Assembly (NCBI GenBank): GCA_013812655.1
Contig: JACCTC010000237.1
Location: forward strand, 1 to 64,000
Source of the DNA: Deltaproteobacteria bacterium
Lineage (GTDB): Bacteria > Myxococcota_A > Polyangia > Haliangiales > Haliangiaceae
Length of the DNA: 64,000 nucleotides
Direction of reading: 5' to 3'
The notes beneath the pieces are model-generated. The model was not told the origin of the DNA. It saw only the letters and a program-made list of their open reading frames with translations, and did not search any database. How positions within the stretch are numbered: position 1 is the stretch's first letter; each line of letters opens with the position of its first letter. A program made the position numbers and the translations under genes. Positions 28,097 to 35,808 of the stretch are shown piece by piece.

Positions 28097-28103
28097 TCTT
28101 GCA
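28097..28103 (+). promoter_or_regulatory. TCTTGCA box upstream of the GGDEF gene
   Basis: TCTTGCA ends 16 nt before the GTG at 28120. The same heptamer lies exactly 15 nt before the ATG of three heme-oxygenase-like genes (29620, 30559, 33316). None of these starts has a good Shine-Dalgarno. Candidate shared promoter or activator box; possible leaderless messages. Confidence 0.5.
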
Positions 28104-28119
28104 GGAACCGTCCACGCCC

Positions 28120-29433
28120 GTGTCATTCAAAGCTTTGCTCATCCATGACGATGCGACCGCGCACGAGCGGTATCGCGCGGTGCTCGCGCAGGTTGGCGGT
28201 GCCGAAACGTGGGTCGCGGGCTCGTGCGAGCAGGCAAGCACGATGCTCACGCGCGAACGGATCGCGCCCGACCTCGTGGTGATCGATCTCGCGATCGACC
28301 CGCGCAGCCACGCGCCGTTCGTGCGCCTCCACAAGCGCCTGCGGAACGTGCCGATGATCGTTGTCGCCGACGAGGCGCACCTCGACGACGCGATCAACGC
28401 GCGCACGCTCGACTACTTGCTGCGGCCCGTCCGCATCGCCGAGCTCGCCACCCGCGTTCGCGCCGCACTTCGTATCGATGCCGAGCGCAAGCGGCGGACC
28501 GCGCGCGAGCGGGTGATGATCGAGAAGCTCGCGAAGCTCGAGCGCGAGAACCACGATCTGTCGCGCGTCGTGTGCGCCGATTCGTTGACCGGCGTCGCGA
28601 ACCGCCGGCACGTGCTGTCGCTGCTCCACGCCGAGTGGAAGCGCGCCACCCGCGATCACACCCCGCTCTCGCTGGTGATCCTCGACCTCGATCACTTCCA
28701 CAAGTACAACGAGAGCTACGGCCACCCGGGCGGCGATAGTTGCTTGCGCCGGGTCTCCGAGGCGATCGCCGGCTGCTTGCGGCGGCCCTCCGACTTCCTC
28801 GGTCGCTACGGCGGCGAGGAGTTCCTCGTCGTGCTCGCGAACACCGATGCGGCTGGCGCGCGGATCGTCGCCGAGCGGTTGCGCCGGACCGTCGAGTCGC
28901 TCCAGATCCCGCACGTCGGATCCCCCGCAGGCATCGCGACGATCAGCGCCGGCTTCGCGACCGTGATGCCGACTCCCGAGCTGACGGTCGAGTCGCTCGT
29001 GATCCAGGCCGACGAGGCACTGCTGCACGCCAAGGCACTCGGTCGCAACCAGGTCGCCGGGGAGGCACCACTCGACGCCACCGCGCAGCCGACGTTCAAC
29101 CCGTGGTGGACCCGGTTCCCGATGGTCGTCATCGATCCGTGGCTCGCCGAGCGAATCCCGCGCTTCCTCGCCGAAGCACGCGAGGATGTCCACGCGATCC
29201 ACGTCGCCCGCCGCGCGCGCAACGTCGAGCAGGTGCGCTGGCTCGCCCGCAAGCTGAAGCTGTCGGGACGCGAGCATGGCTTCGAGCAGATCCGCGAGCT
29301 CAGCCACGAGCTCGATCTCGCGACCCGACTCGATGATCGCGAAGCGGTCCGCAAGGCCGCCGTCGAGCTCGAGCGGTACGTGACCTACGTCCAGGTCGTC
29401 TACCGGCGGCCCCCCGAGTACCGGCCGGCCTGA
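28120..29433 (+). CDS. response regulator: REC-GGDEF-degenerate Hpt
   Basis: 437 residues from the GTG at 28120, chosen because the TCTTGCA box sits just upstream; an in-frame upstream start at 28030 is possible. REC domain (residues 1-115) with phospho-acceptor Asp in DLVVIDLAID, but the usual Lys-Pro is Arg-Pro (LLRPV). After a coiled-coil linker comes a GGDEF domain with intact active site RYGGEEF and an upstream RPSD, the RxxD inhibitory site, so it should make cyclic di-GMP with feedback control. The C-terminal about 110 residues look like an Hpt four-helix bundle, but the phospho-His is replaced (LARKLKLSG). First gene of the heme-oxygenase-like locus. Confidence 0.85.
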   Translation: MSFKALLIHDDATAHERYRAVLAQVGGAETWVAGSCEQASTMLTRERIAPDLVVIDLAIDPRSHAPFVRLHKRLRNVPMIVVADEAHLDDAINARTLDYLLRPVRIAELATRVRAALRIDAERKRRTARERVMIEKLAKLERENHDLSRVVCADSLTGVANRRHVLSLLHAEWKRATRDHTPLSLVILDLDHFHKYNESYGHPGGDSCLRRVSEAIAGCLRRPSDFLGRYGGEEFLVVLANTDAAGARIVAERLRRTVESLQIPHVGSPAGIATISAGFATVMPTPELTVESLVIQADEALLHAKALGRNQVAGEAPLDATAQPTFNPWWTRFPMVVIDPWLAERIPRFLAEAREDVHAIHVARRARNVEQVRWLARKLKLSGREHGFEQIRELSHELDLATRLDDREAVRKAAVELERYVTYVQVVYRRPPEYRPA

Positions 29434-29597
29434 CCGCGGCTACCCCAGCGCTACCCGCGCGGCTCCAGCTCTACGAGCCGTGCCGCACGTGGCGGCGCTG
29501 CAGCGGACGTCGGAAAGCGCGAACGCGCTCCACGTGTACAGCCCTGACTCGACTGAGCGACCGGAGATGATCGACCCCGGCGCGACCAGATCACGGG

Positions 29598-29604
29598 TCT
29601 TGCA
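29598..29604 (+). promoter_or_regulatory. TCTTGCA box, heme-oxygenase-like gene 1
   Basis: Ends exactly 15 nt before the ATG at 29620. Surrounding bases (ATCACGGG before it) resemble those at the second gene (ATCACGCG). No Shine-Dalgarno between box and start. Confidence 0.5.
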
Positions 29605-29619
29605 TACGGCGTCACGCGA

Positions 29620-30273
29620 ATGCACGCCGATCACGCGATGCCCGACCAACCGTCGTGGATGCTGGTCCGGCTGGCGCTCGATACCCGCGCGTTTCACGCG
29701 ATCGCCGATGGCGACCGGCTCGTCCTCCTCGAGCACGCGACGACCGCCCGCTATCGCGACTTCCTCGCGATGGTGTTCGGCTTCGAGTCCGTCTACGAGG
29801 CAGCGTTCGCCGCCGCACCGCGCGTCCACCGCGAGCTCGGCCGGGCGCGAGCGAAATCCGATCGGCTCGCCGCCGACCTGATCGCGCTCGGGTTGACCGA
29901 GGCCCAGGTCGCGAGCCTGCCGCGCTGCTCGGCGGTACCGACGTTCCGGACGCCCGCGCAGGCGATGGGATGGCTCTATGCGATCGAGCGCAATACGCTG
30001 CTCCACGGACTGCTTCGGCGGCACCTCGCGACCGTGATCCTTGAGGCGATCGAGCACGCCGGCAGCTACCTCGCAGCGTATGGCGACACGCCGGGCGCAC
30101 GCTATCGCGAGCTCGGCGCTGCGCTCGACAAGTTCGGCGCGATCGCAGGCGACATCCCGCGCCAGCTGGTGACGGCGGCGAGCGAAGCGTTTCGCGCCCA
30201 GCATGCATGGTGCTCCGCATCCAGTGCGCGGTCGTCGGTGGCCGAGGACATCGCCCTCGCGTCGCACGCCTGA
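29620..30273 (+). CDS. heme-oxygenase-like protein, paralogue 1
   Basis: 217 residues with the helical pattern of bacterial (BphO-type) heme oxygenases. Proximal-His region TRAFHAIADGDRL (His26, Asp at +4), then FGFESVYEAA where the family has YGFxxPLE, a DLIALGLTEAQV helix, and the distal-helix position AMGWLYAIERNTLLHGLLRR. In working enzymes the last motif reads about YVLEGSTLGG; here Gly is replaced by Arg and Gly-Gly by Leu-His. It probably binds a tetrapyrrole or acts as a sensor or adaptor, while heme cleavage is doubtful. A second ATG at 29638 is possible, but the shared 15-nt box spacing favours 29620. Confidence 0.7.
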   Translation: MHADHAMPDQPSWMLVRLALDTRAFHAIADGDRLVLLEHATTARYRDFLAMVFGFESVYEAAFAAAPRVHRELGRARAKSDRLAADLIALGLTEAQVASLPRCSAVPTFRTPAQAMGWLYAIERNTLLHGLLRRHLATVILEAIEHAGSYLAAYGDTPGARYRELGAALDKFGAIAGDIPRQLVTAASEAFRAQHAWCSASSARSSVAEDIALASHA

Positions 30274-30480
30274 CCGCGATCCGCTGGATCGCTTACAACC
30301 GTGCTGGATTCCGTCAGCGGGCCTACGCACGAACCAGCCGCCGTTACGCACACCACCGCTATCATTTGAAAAGTTAGCCCGGCCGCGAGCCCGCTGGTCT
30401 CGCCGAGCCCCGGTGCACGTGGCGCTTGGGCGTGAGGTAGCCGTTTCCGGATCGGTCGCGACACGGTCACGGGCTCAACT

Positions 30481-30508
30481 CTGCGATCCCATTGGACCGT
30501 GATCGCAG
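30481..30508. promoter_or_regulatory. 8-bp inverted repeat upstream of paralogue 2
   Basis: CTGCGATC (30481-30488) and GATCGCAG (30501-30508) are perfect complements with a 12-nt spacer, centred 64 bp before the ATG and about 30 bp before the TCTTGCA box. Fits an activator or repressor site. Not found upstream of the sister genes. Confidence 0.45.
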
Positions 30509-30536
30509 ATCGTTTCGTTACGGGGTTAATCACGCG

Positions 30537-30543
30537 TCTTGCA
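30537..30543 (+). promoter_or_regulatory. TCTTGCA box, heme-oxygenase-like gene 2
   Basis: Ends exactly 15 nt before the ATG at 30559. The context ATCACGCGTCTTGCAT nearly matches that of gene 1. No Shine-Dalgarno follows. Confidence 0.5.
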
Positions 30544-30558
30544 TGACGGCTGAACGCG

Positions 30559-31173
30559 ATGCAGCGCCTCTCGATCACGCTGAGCCGGTTGACGCTGGAG
30601 ACCGCGCCGGATCACGCATCGATCGACAGCGCGCTCGCTGCACCGCTCGAGTTCCCGTCGGTGTCGGGATACCGGCGCTACCTGTGCACGCTGTATGGAT
30701 TCCTTGCCCCGCTCGAGGCGTCGCTGATCCTGACGCCCGGCATCGACCTCCCGTTCGTGCAGTTCCGGCTCAAGGCTGGCCTGCTCGCAAACGACGTGAT
30801 GTCGCTCGGGCTGACCCGCCGCGAGTTCGGGCTGCTGTCGAACCGCCACACGATCCCGGCGTTCGGCAGCGTCGCCGAGGCGCTGGGCTGGCTCTACGTC
30901 GTCGAGCGAACCACGCTCCAGCACGAGAACCTGTGCCACCGCGTCGCCACCGAGGCGCCGGTCGCTTACGAGCTGGCGAGCTCGTATCTCAACGCCTACG
31001 ACGGCACGGTTCGCCTGCGCTGGCGCGAGCTCGGTGCCCACCTCGATCAGGTTGCATCGTCCGAGGAGGCCGACCGCATCGTCGCTGGCGCCCACGCCGG
31101 CATCGCGTCGCTCCACGACTGGCTCGATCGGCACGCGCAGGTCGCCGCCGGGCTCGAGAGCCTCGCGAGCTAA
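30559..31173 (+). CDS. heme-oxygenase-like protein, paralogue 2
   Basis: 204 residues, the most diverged of the five. It keeps the proximal His (ETAPDHASIDSAL, His19 with Asp at +4) and the best match to the family's second motif, LYGFLAPLEASL. The distal-helix motif reads ALGWLYVVERTTLQHENL, with no glycines where a catalytic heme oxygenase needs them. All-helical, cytoplasmic, no signal peptide. It converges on the anti-sigma gene with a 2-bp gap. Preceded by its own box and an inverted repeat, so it is probably its own transcription unit. Confidence 0.68.
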   Translation: MQRLSITLSRLTLETAPDHASIDSALAAPLEFPSVSGYRRYLCTLYGFLAPLEASLILTPGIDLPFVQFRLKAGLLANDVMSLGLTRREFGLLSNRHTIPAFGSVAEALGWLYVVERTTLQHENLCHRVATEAPVAYELASSYLNAYDGTVRLRWRELGAHLDQVASSEEADRIVAGAHAGIASLHDWLDRHAQVAAGLESLAS

Positions 31174-31175
31174 GT

Positions 31176-32549
31176 CTAATGCTTCGCCTCGTCCGGGCAG
31201 CCCGACGAGTCACTGCGCGAGCCCCAGCCGTCGCCACGGATCTGCGACGCGCGATCCGCTCCGAGGCGCTTCGCGATCGCCGCCTCGCTGCGGTCGCCGA
31301 GCTGGACGATCTCCCGCATCAGCCGCTCGAACGGTGACGTCTTCGACAGGTCGGCCGGCGGCGGCGCGAGGCCCGCGCGCTCGCTCGCGATCTTCTGCAG
31401 GATCAGCCCGCTCTCCTCGGCGGAGCCCTTCTCCTGGATCTCGCCGCGCATCGCCTCGAGCGAGAGCGTCTCCGCGCCAGCGGTGTCACCGGTCGCCTCG
31501 ATGTAGAGCGCGCGGACGACCTGCTTGTGCTGGGCCTGGACCTCGGAGAGCGCGGCGTTGACCGCAGGAAGCTCGCCCGGCTCGAGGCCACGCTCGTTCT
31601 TGCCAAGCGTCGTCTGCGGCTGCCAGCGATCGAAGCCGGGCTCGTCCCACCGCACGTGACACTCGGCCGCCCACTCCTTGAGTCGCTCCGTGCTCGGGTC
31701 GTGCCACGCGCGGCCCTCCTCGGCGGTGTTGTCGTGACGACCATGCCGGCCGCCCGCCTTGGTCTCGAGCTCGGCGAGCCGCGTCCGCAGCTTGACGAGC
31801 TCGTGCTGCTGCAGCGTCGCGCGTGCGATCAGCTGCTCGCGGGTCGCCGTCTTCTCGTCGAGCATCGCGATCGCGGTACCGCCGATCGCATCGGGCGTGT
31901 CGCGGCCGACGGCGGCGACGCTCGTGCGGCCATCGGGACCGATCGTCGCGCGGTTGCCGGCGGCGACCTCGGTGCGCCCGGCCTTGCTGTCGGCCATCAC
32001 GTGCCCTTCATAGACGGTGACGACGACGCCGGTCGCGACGGCTGCACCGAGGGTGCCGGAGAGGACGAGCTGCTTGGTCTTGTTCATCGGAATCACCTCG
32101 ACTCGGAAACATGTGCCGGTGACATGGACGTCACCAGCGGGGGTGTGGACGACGAACGGGCCACCGCGGTCGACGCGATAGAAGACGTCTCCCTCGCGCT
32201 GGTCGATGACGGCGTCGCCGTCGTCGTCGATTCGCCACGTCAGCGTGGCACTCGGTTCGGCGACCGCGACGGCGCGGGTGCCAAGGTTACGGGTCGTCCG
32301 GGTCTCGGCGACGAGCTCGCCACTCGCGGCCAGGCTGGGGTCGCGCACGATCACGAACACCGCGATCGCGGCGGCGCATGCGACGAGCCCGCCGGCGACG
32401 AACGGCCAGCGCGCCCGCTGGACCGTGGGCACCGATGCATCACGCGCGGCGAGCACGCGATCTGCGAAGCTCGGTGGTGGCGTCAGCGTGGCCCACGCCT
32501 CGAGCGCGCGGCGTTCGCTGTCGGTCAGCTCGTTCTCGTTGTCATCCAT
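31176..32549 (-). CDS. FecR-domain anti-sigma factor
   Basis: 457 residues from the ATG at 32549. Cytoplasmic N-terminal segment (residues 1-50, DSERRALEAWATL) that would hold the sigma factor, a transmembrane helix WPFVAGGLVACAAAIAVFVI, then a FecR beta-domain (FVVHTPAGDVHVTGTCFRVE ... VTVYEGHVMADSKAG). A second hydrophobic stretch (LVLSGTLGAAVATGVVV) interrupts the FecR domain. The C-terminal half is helical and charged and not recognised. The start overlaps the end of the ECF sigma gene, so the pair is coupled; it should control that sigma factor's activity. Confidence 0.85.
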   Translation of the reverse strand: MDDNENELTDSERRALEAWATLTPPPSFADRVLAARDASVPTVQRARWPFVAGGLVACAAAIAVFVIVRDPSLAASGELVAETRTTRNLGTRAVAVAEPSATLTWRIDDDGDAVIDQREGDVFYRVDRGGPFVVHTPAGDVHVTGTCFRVEVIPMNKTKQLVLSGTLGAAVATGVVVTVYEGHVMADSKAGRTEVAAGNRATIGPDGRTSVAAVGRDTPDAIGGTAIAMLDEKTATREQLIARATLQQHELVKLRTRLAELETKAGGRHGRHDNTAEEGRAWHDPSTERLKEWAAECHVRWDEPGFDRWQPQTTLGKNERGLEPGELPAVNAALSEVQAQHKQVVRALYIEATGDTAGAETLSLEAMRGEIQEKGSAEESGLILQKIASERAGLAPPPADLSKTSPFERLMREIVQLGDRSEAAIAKRLGADRASQIRGDGWGSRSDSSGCPDEAKH

Positions 32550-33114
32550 GACCAACCTCCGCGAGCCGCTCGCGCAAACCGGCGCGGGCTCGTGAGAGCC
32601 GTGACTTCACCGTGCCCAGATCGATCGCGAGCGCCTTCGCGATCTCGACGTACTCGAGCCCGTGGTACTCGCGCAGCAGGAACGCCGCACGCAGCTCGGG
32701 CGACAGGTCGCGAAGCGCGGCCTCGATCGCGGCCCCGAGCTCGCGCCGCACCGCGCGGTCATCGGCACGTGACTCGCCCGCGCGATCGAGCTCGACGAGG
32801 AGCACCGGTCGCTGGCGGCGCAGCTCGTCGATCGCGCGCCGTGCCGCGATCGTCAAGATCCACGTCGAGAGCTTCGCGGGGCCCTGAAGATCGAACCGGG
32901 GGAGCTGGCGGAACACGGCGAGAAAGGTGTCCTGCGCCACGTCCTCGGTCGTCGCGCGCCCGCGCCCGGTCAGCATCCGCGACGCCAGCGCGAACACTCG
33001 ATCCTGGTAGCGGTCGACCAGCGCGCGCGACGCATCGGCATCGCCACGCATCGCCCGACGCACGGTCACGGCGTCGAGCTCGGTCGCCGGTCTGGGTTGC
33101 GCCACGCTGAGCAT
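32542..33114 (-). CDS. ECF-type RNA polymerase sigma factor
   Basis: 190 residues from the ATG at 33114; the open frame extends further but becomes non-protein-like across the divergent promoter. Region 2 is clear (ALVDRYQDRVFALASRMLTG, then EDVAQDTFLAVFRQLPRFD and WILTIAARRAIDELR). Region 4 follows (DLSPELRAAFLLREYHGLEY, AIDLGTVKSRLSRARAGLRE). It is coupled to the FecR-type anti-sigma gene downstream and divergent from heme-oxygenase-like gene 3. Its target promoters are unknown; the TCTTGCA-box genes are candidates. Confidence 0.93.
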   Translation of the reverse strand: MLSVAQPRPATELDAVTVRRAMRGDADASRALVDRYQDRVFALASRMLTGRGRATTEDVAQDTFLAVFRQLPRFDLQGPAKLSTWILTIAARRAIDELRRQRPVLLVELDRAGESRADDRAVRRELGAAIEAALRDLSPELRAAFLLREYHGLEYVEIAKALAIDLGTVKSRLSRARAGLRERLAEVGHG

Positions 33115-33293
33115 CTCTTCTTCCCCTTGCTCGGACGCGGGGCTCGAAGGTTCCCACGAACCAGCGGATTCACGGCACGGCTCTTGCGCTCGGTCTCGCG
33201 TCGCGCATCGCCGCTCGTGAGTCGGCACCGCACGCAAGAACGCGGTTCGACCTGGCTTCGGAGCCTCGGAGCGCGGTCGTCCCTGTGACCACC

Positions 33294-33300
33294 TCTTGCA
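33294..33300 (+). promoter_or_regulatory. TCTTGCA box, heme-oxygenase-like gene 3
   Basis: Ends exactly 15 nt before the ATG at 33316. As in genes 1 and 2, the bases just before the start end in ACGCG and contain no Shine-Dalgarno. It lies in the divergent region shared with the ECF sigma gene. Confidence 0.5.
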
Positions 33301-33315
33301 CGTTCCGAGTACGCG

Positions 33316-34023
33316 ATGAAGGAACCGACCCCGCTCCTGCCGTCGTTTCGGCCCGCCGCGGCCCTCGCCGCCGCGAGACCGGGGATGATGCCGGCCGCGC
33401 CGTCCTGGATCCTGATCCGACTCGCGCTCGAGACCCGACGCCACCATGGCGTCGCCGACGCCCAGCGGCTCGTGCTTCTCGAGGGTGCAACCCCCACCAG
33501 CTACCAGGACTTTCTCGGCCTGGTGCTCGGCTTCGAGAGTGCCTACGAGCGAGCCCTCGTGGCCGCGGACGTCGACCCGAAGCTCGTCCGCCAGCGCGTG
33601 AAGAGCAGCAGGATCCGCCATGATCTCATCGCGTTGGGCGCGTCCGAGGCCGACCTCGCCGAGCTGCCGACGTGCGTGATCCCGGTCTTTCGCACCGCCG
33701 CCGAGGCACTCGGCTGGGTCTACGTCATCGAGCGCAACACGCTCTTGCACGGCCTGCTGCGCCGGCACCTCGCGACGGTGTTGCCCGAGGAGATGGAGCG
33801 GGCCAGCAGCTACCTCGCCGCGTACGGCGATACCCCCGGCGAGCACTACCGCGAGCTCTCGACCGCCCTCGAGGACGCGGCTCGCGAGGCGATCACGCCG
33901 GGCGAGATCGTGATTGCCGCGCACGCAGCTTTCGAGGCTCAGCGGCTGTGGTTCGAGCAGGTCAGTCCCCGCCGCCTCACGGAGGTTCGCGCCGAGTCGC
34001 CCGGGTTCGCGCTGGCGTCGTGA
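33316..34023 (+). CDS. heme-oxygenase-like protein, paralogue 3
   Basis: 235 residues, closest to paralogue 1. It has a 30-residue Pro/Ala leader, then WILIRLALETRRHHGVADAQ with the proximal His (about His44) and Asp at +4, LGFESAYERAL, HDLIALGASEADLAELPTC, and the altered distal-helix motif ALGWVYVIERNTLLHGLLRR. The start at 33316 is supported by the 15-nt spacing to the TCTTGCA box; later ATGs at 33385 and 33388 would trim the leader without touching the domain. Divergent from the ECF sigma/anti-sigma pair. Confidence 0.7.
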   Translation: MKEPTPLLPSFRPAAALAAARPGMMPAAPSWILIRLALETRRHHGVADAQRLVLLEGATPTSYQDFLGLVLGFESAYERALVAADVDPKLVRQRVKSSRIRHDLIALGASEADLAELPTCVIPVFRTAAEALGWVYVIERNTLLHGLLRRHLATVLPEEMERASSYLAAYGDTPGEHYRELSTALEDAAREAITPGEIVIAAHAAFEAQRLWFEQVSPRRLTEVRAESPGFALAS

Positions 34024-34056
34024 TCGTCACAGTTGCAAGCGTCGGAAACTGACGGT

Positions 34057-34089
34057 CAACCGCTGACCTAACGCTGTTAGTAGCGGTTG
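34057..34089. promoter_or_regulatory. nested inverted repeat before the lipoprotein gene
   Basis: Outer arms CAACCGCT (34057-34064) and AGCGGTTG (34082-34089) enclose inner arms CTAAC (34068-34072) and GTTAG (34076-34080). It could be a terminator for the gene ending at 34023 or an operator for the gene starting at 34117, 28 bp away. There is no T-run, which favours an operator. Confidence 0.45.
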
Positions 34090-34116
34090 GCGCACGCACG
34101 CGGCTACGATGCCGCG

Positions 34117-35661
34117 ATGCGAGCAGCACTACTCCTCTCCTTCGGCTTTGCCATCGCGGCGTGTGGCGGATCCAACCGGGGGCAGAGCGTCTGCGACAAC
34201 GTCGTGCCGCCACCGGCCGCGTGCATGACGACGTGTGACGCGACACCAGGCGCGCCGAGCACGTGTCCCGCTGGCTACCACTGCACCGAGGACGGCACCT
34301 GCGATGCGCGCTGCTCGCAAGGCGGCACCGAGTGTGGTGATGGTTATCGCTGCACGCCTGAAGGGCGCTGCGTTGGTGACGACGAGTGCGTCGGCCTCGA
34401 GTGCAAGATCACGGACTGCGAGAAGCAGGGCAAGCCGCTGACCACGATCTCCGGAACCGTCTACGCGCCGAACGGCACGCTGCCGCTCTACGGGATCGAC
34501 GTGTTCGTTCCGAACGTCACGCTCGGCGCGCCACAGGACGGCGCGATCTGCGACCGCTGCTCGAGCTCGCTACCCGGCTACCCGCTCTCGCTCACGAAGT
34601 CCGACGAGGCCGGCAAGTTCACGATGACGAACGTGCCGTCGGGTACCAACATCCCGGTCGTGATCTCGACCGGCAAGTGGCGACGCACCGTGATGCTGCC
34701 GCAGGTCACCGAGTGCACCGACAACGCGCTGCCGGCGACCGAGACCCGGCTGCCGAAGAACAAGTCCGAAGGCTACATGCCGAAGATCGCGATCTCGACG
34801 GGCAGCGCCGACGCGCTCGAGTGTCTCGTCCGCAAGCTCGGCATCGACGACAAGGAGATCACGACCGACGCGCAGGGCGGCATGCTGAATCTGTACGCCG
34901 ACACCGGCGCGGGCGGCGGGCAGGGCGCGAACAAGTTCAAGGGCGGCTTCCCGGGCGGCTCGGGCAACTTCAGCGACTCGAAGACGCTGTGGAACGACGT
35001 CGCGAAGCTCAAGACCTACGACATCGTGATCCTGTCGTGCGAAGGCGCCCAGCATCCGGAGACCAAGTCGCAGGCGGCGATGGACGCGATCAAGGCGTAC
35101 GCCGACTTTGGTGGGCGCGTGTTCCTCTCGCACTGGCACAACGTCTGGATCGAAGGCAGCACCCAGGGCGGCGGCAACCAGCGGCCCGCCGTGTGGTCGG
35201 GACCCGACGGCATCGCGACCTGGAACAACAGCGGCACGACGTTCACGACGCCGCCCGACACCATCGACGAGATCAACAACCCCAAGGGGACGCCGTTCGC
35301 GACGTGGATGCTCAACGTGATGGGCTCGCCGACGCGTGGCGTGATCCCGATCGAGAGCAACACCGGCAAGCAGACGTGCACCGGGATCAACAATGGCCGC
35401 GCCGAGCGCTGGGTCTACTGGCAGCAGGGCGGCATGCAGTACCCGCAGATGTTCCAGTTCACGACCCCGAACGAGACGACCCCGGACAACCGGTGCGGCA
35501 AGGTCGTGTTCTCCGACATGCACGTGTCCGGCGACTCGGACTCGACGCCGAGCACGCCGTTCCCGGACTCGTGTGCGAGCTCGGCGCTGACCCCGCAGGA
35601 GAAGGCACTCGCCTTCATGTTCTTCGACATTGCTTCGTGCGTATCGCCTCCGTTGCTGTAA
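34117..35661 (+). CDS. Cys-rich surface lipoprotein
   Basis: 514 residues from the ATG at 34117. Signal MRAALLLSFGFAIAACGG, lipobox Cys16. Residues 25-105 are Cys-rich with EGF-like spacing (CPAGYHCTEDGTCDARC, then CGDGYRCTPEGRC). A carboxypeptidase-regulatory-like beta-sandwich region follows (GTVYAPNGTLPLYGIDVFVP ... AGKFTMTNVPSGTNIPVVI). The remaining about 300 residues have a Rossmann-like hint (TYDIVILSCEGAQHPETKSQ, GGRVFLSHWHNVW). This architecture is common on myxobacterial cell surfaces. It is the only envelope protein inside the heme-oxygenase-like locus; a sensory or adhesive role is conjecture. Confidence 0.8.
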   Translation: MRAALLLSFGFAIAACGGSNRGQSVCDNVVPPPAACMTTCDATPGAPSTCPAGYHCTEDGTCDARCSQGGTECGDGYRCTPEGRCVGDDECVGLECKITDCEKQGKPLTTISGTVYAPNGTLPLYGIDVFVPNVTLGAPQDGAICDRCSSSLPGYPLSLTKSDEAGKFTMTNVPSGTNIPVVISTGKWRRTVMLPQVTECTDNALPATETRLPKNKSEGYMPKIAISTGSADALECLVRKLGIDDKEITTDAQGGMLNLYADTGAGGGQGANKFKGGFPGGSGNFSDSKTLWNDVAKLKTYDIVILSCEGAQHPETKSQAAMDAIKAYADFGGRVFLSHWHNVWIEGSTQGGGNQRPAVWSGPDGIATWNNSGTTFTTPPDTIDEINNPKGTPFATWMLNVMGSPTRGVIPIESNTGKQTCTGINNGRAERWVYWQQGGMQYPQMFQFTTPNETTPDNRCGKVVFSDMHVSGDSDSTPSTPFPDSCASSALTPQEKALAFMFFDIASCVSPPLL

Positions 35662-35737
35662 GGCTTTTCCGATCCCGCGCGTGCGGAAAGTCCGTGCGCC
35701 CGACAGACAGTGCGCGAAAGCGCCACAGTTGGGACGC

Positions 35738-35778
35738 CTAACGTAGCGAGTTAGACATTCGGAATCGCGCACGATTCC
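35738..35778. promoter_or_regulatory. two inverted repeats upstream of the hybrid kinase
   Basis: CTAAC-N7-GTTAG at 35738-35754, the same arms as in the inner repeat at 34068-34080, and a perfect GGAATCG-CGCA-CGATTCC hairpin at 35761-35778. The region lies between the lipoprotein stop (35661) and the hybrid kinase start (35809). One could terminate the lipoprotein message; the other may bind a regulator. Confidence 0.4.
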
Positions 35779-35808
35779 TGCTTTAGAGAAACATTACATG
35801 CGTCGTAT

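Noticed and set aside
28097-33300. TTGCA in the TCTTGCA boxes as a sigma-54 -12 element
   Set aside because: A sigma-54 promoter needs GG exactly 10 nt before the GC. At all four boxes the bases there are not GG, so sigma-54 is unlikely.
33115-33924. Upstream extension of the ECF sigma frame
   Set aside because: It crosses the divergent promoter and is antisense to heme-oxygenase-like gene 3; a normal sigma N terminus begins at 33114.
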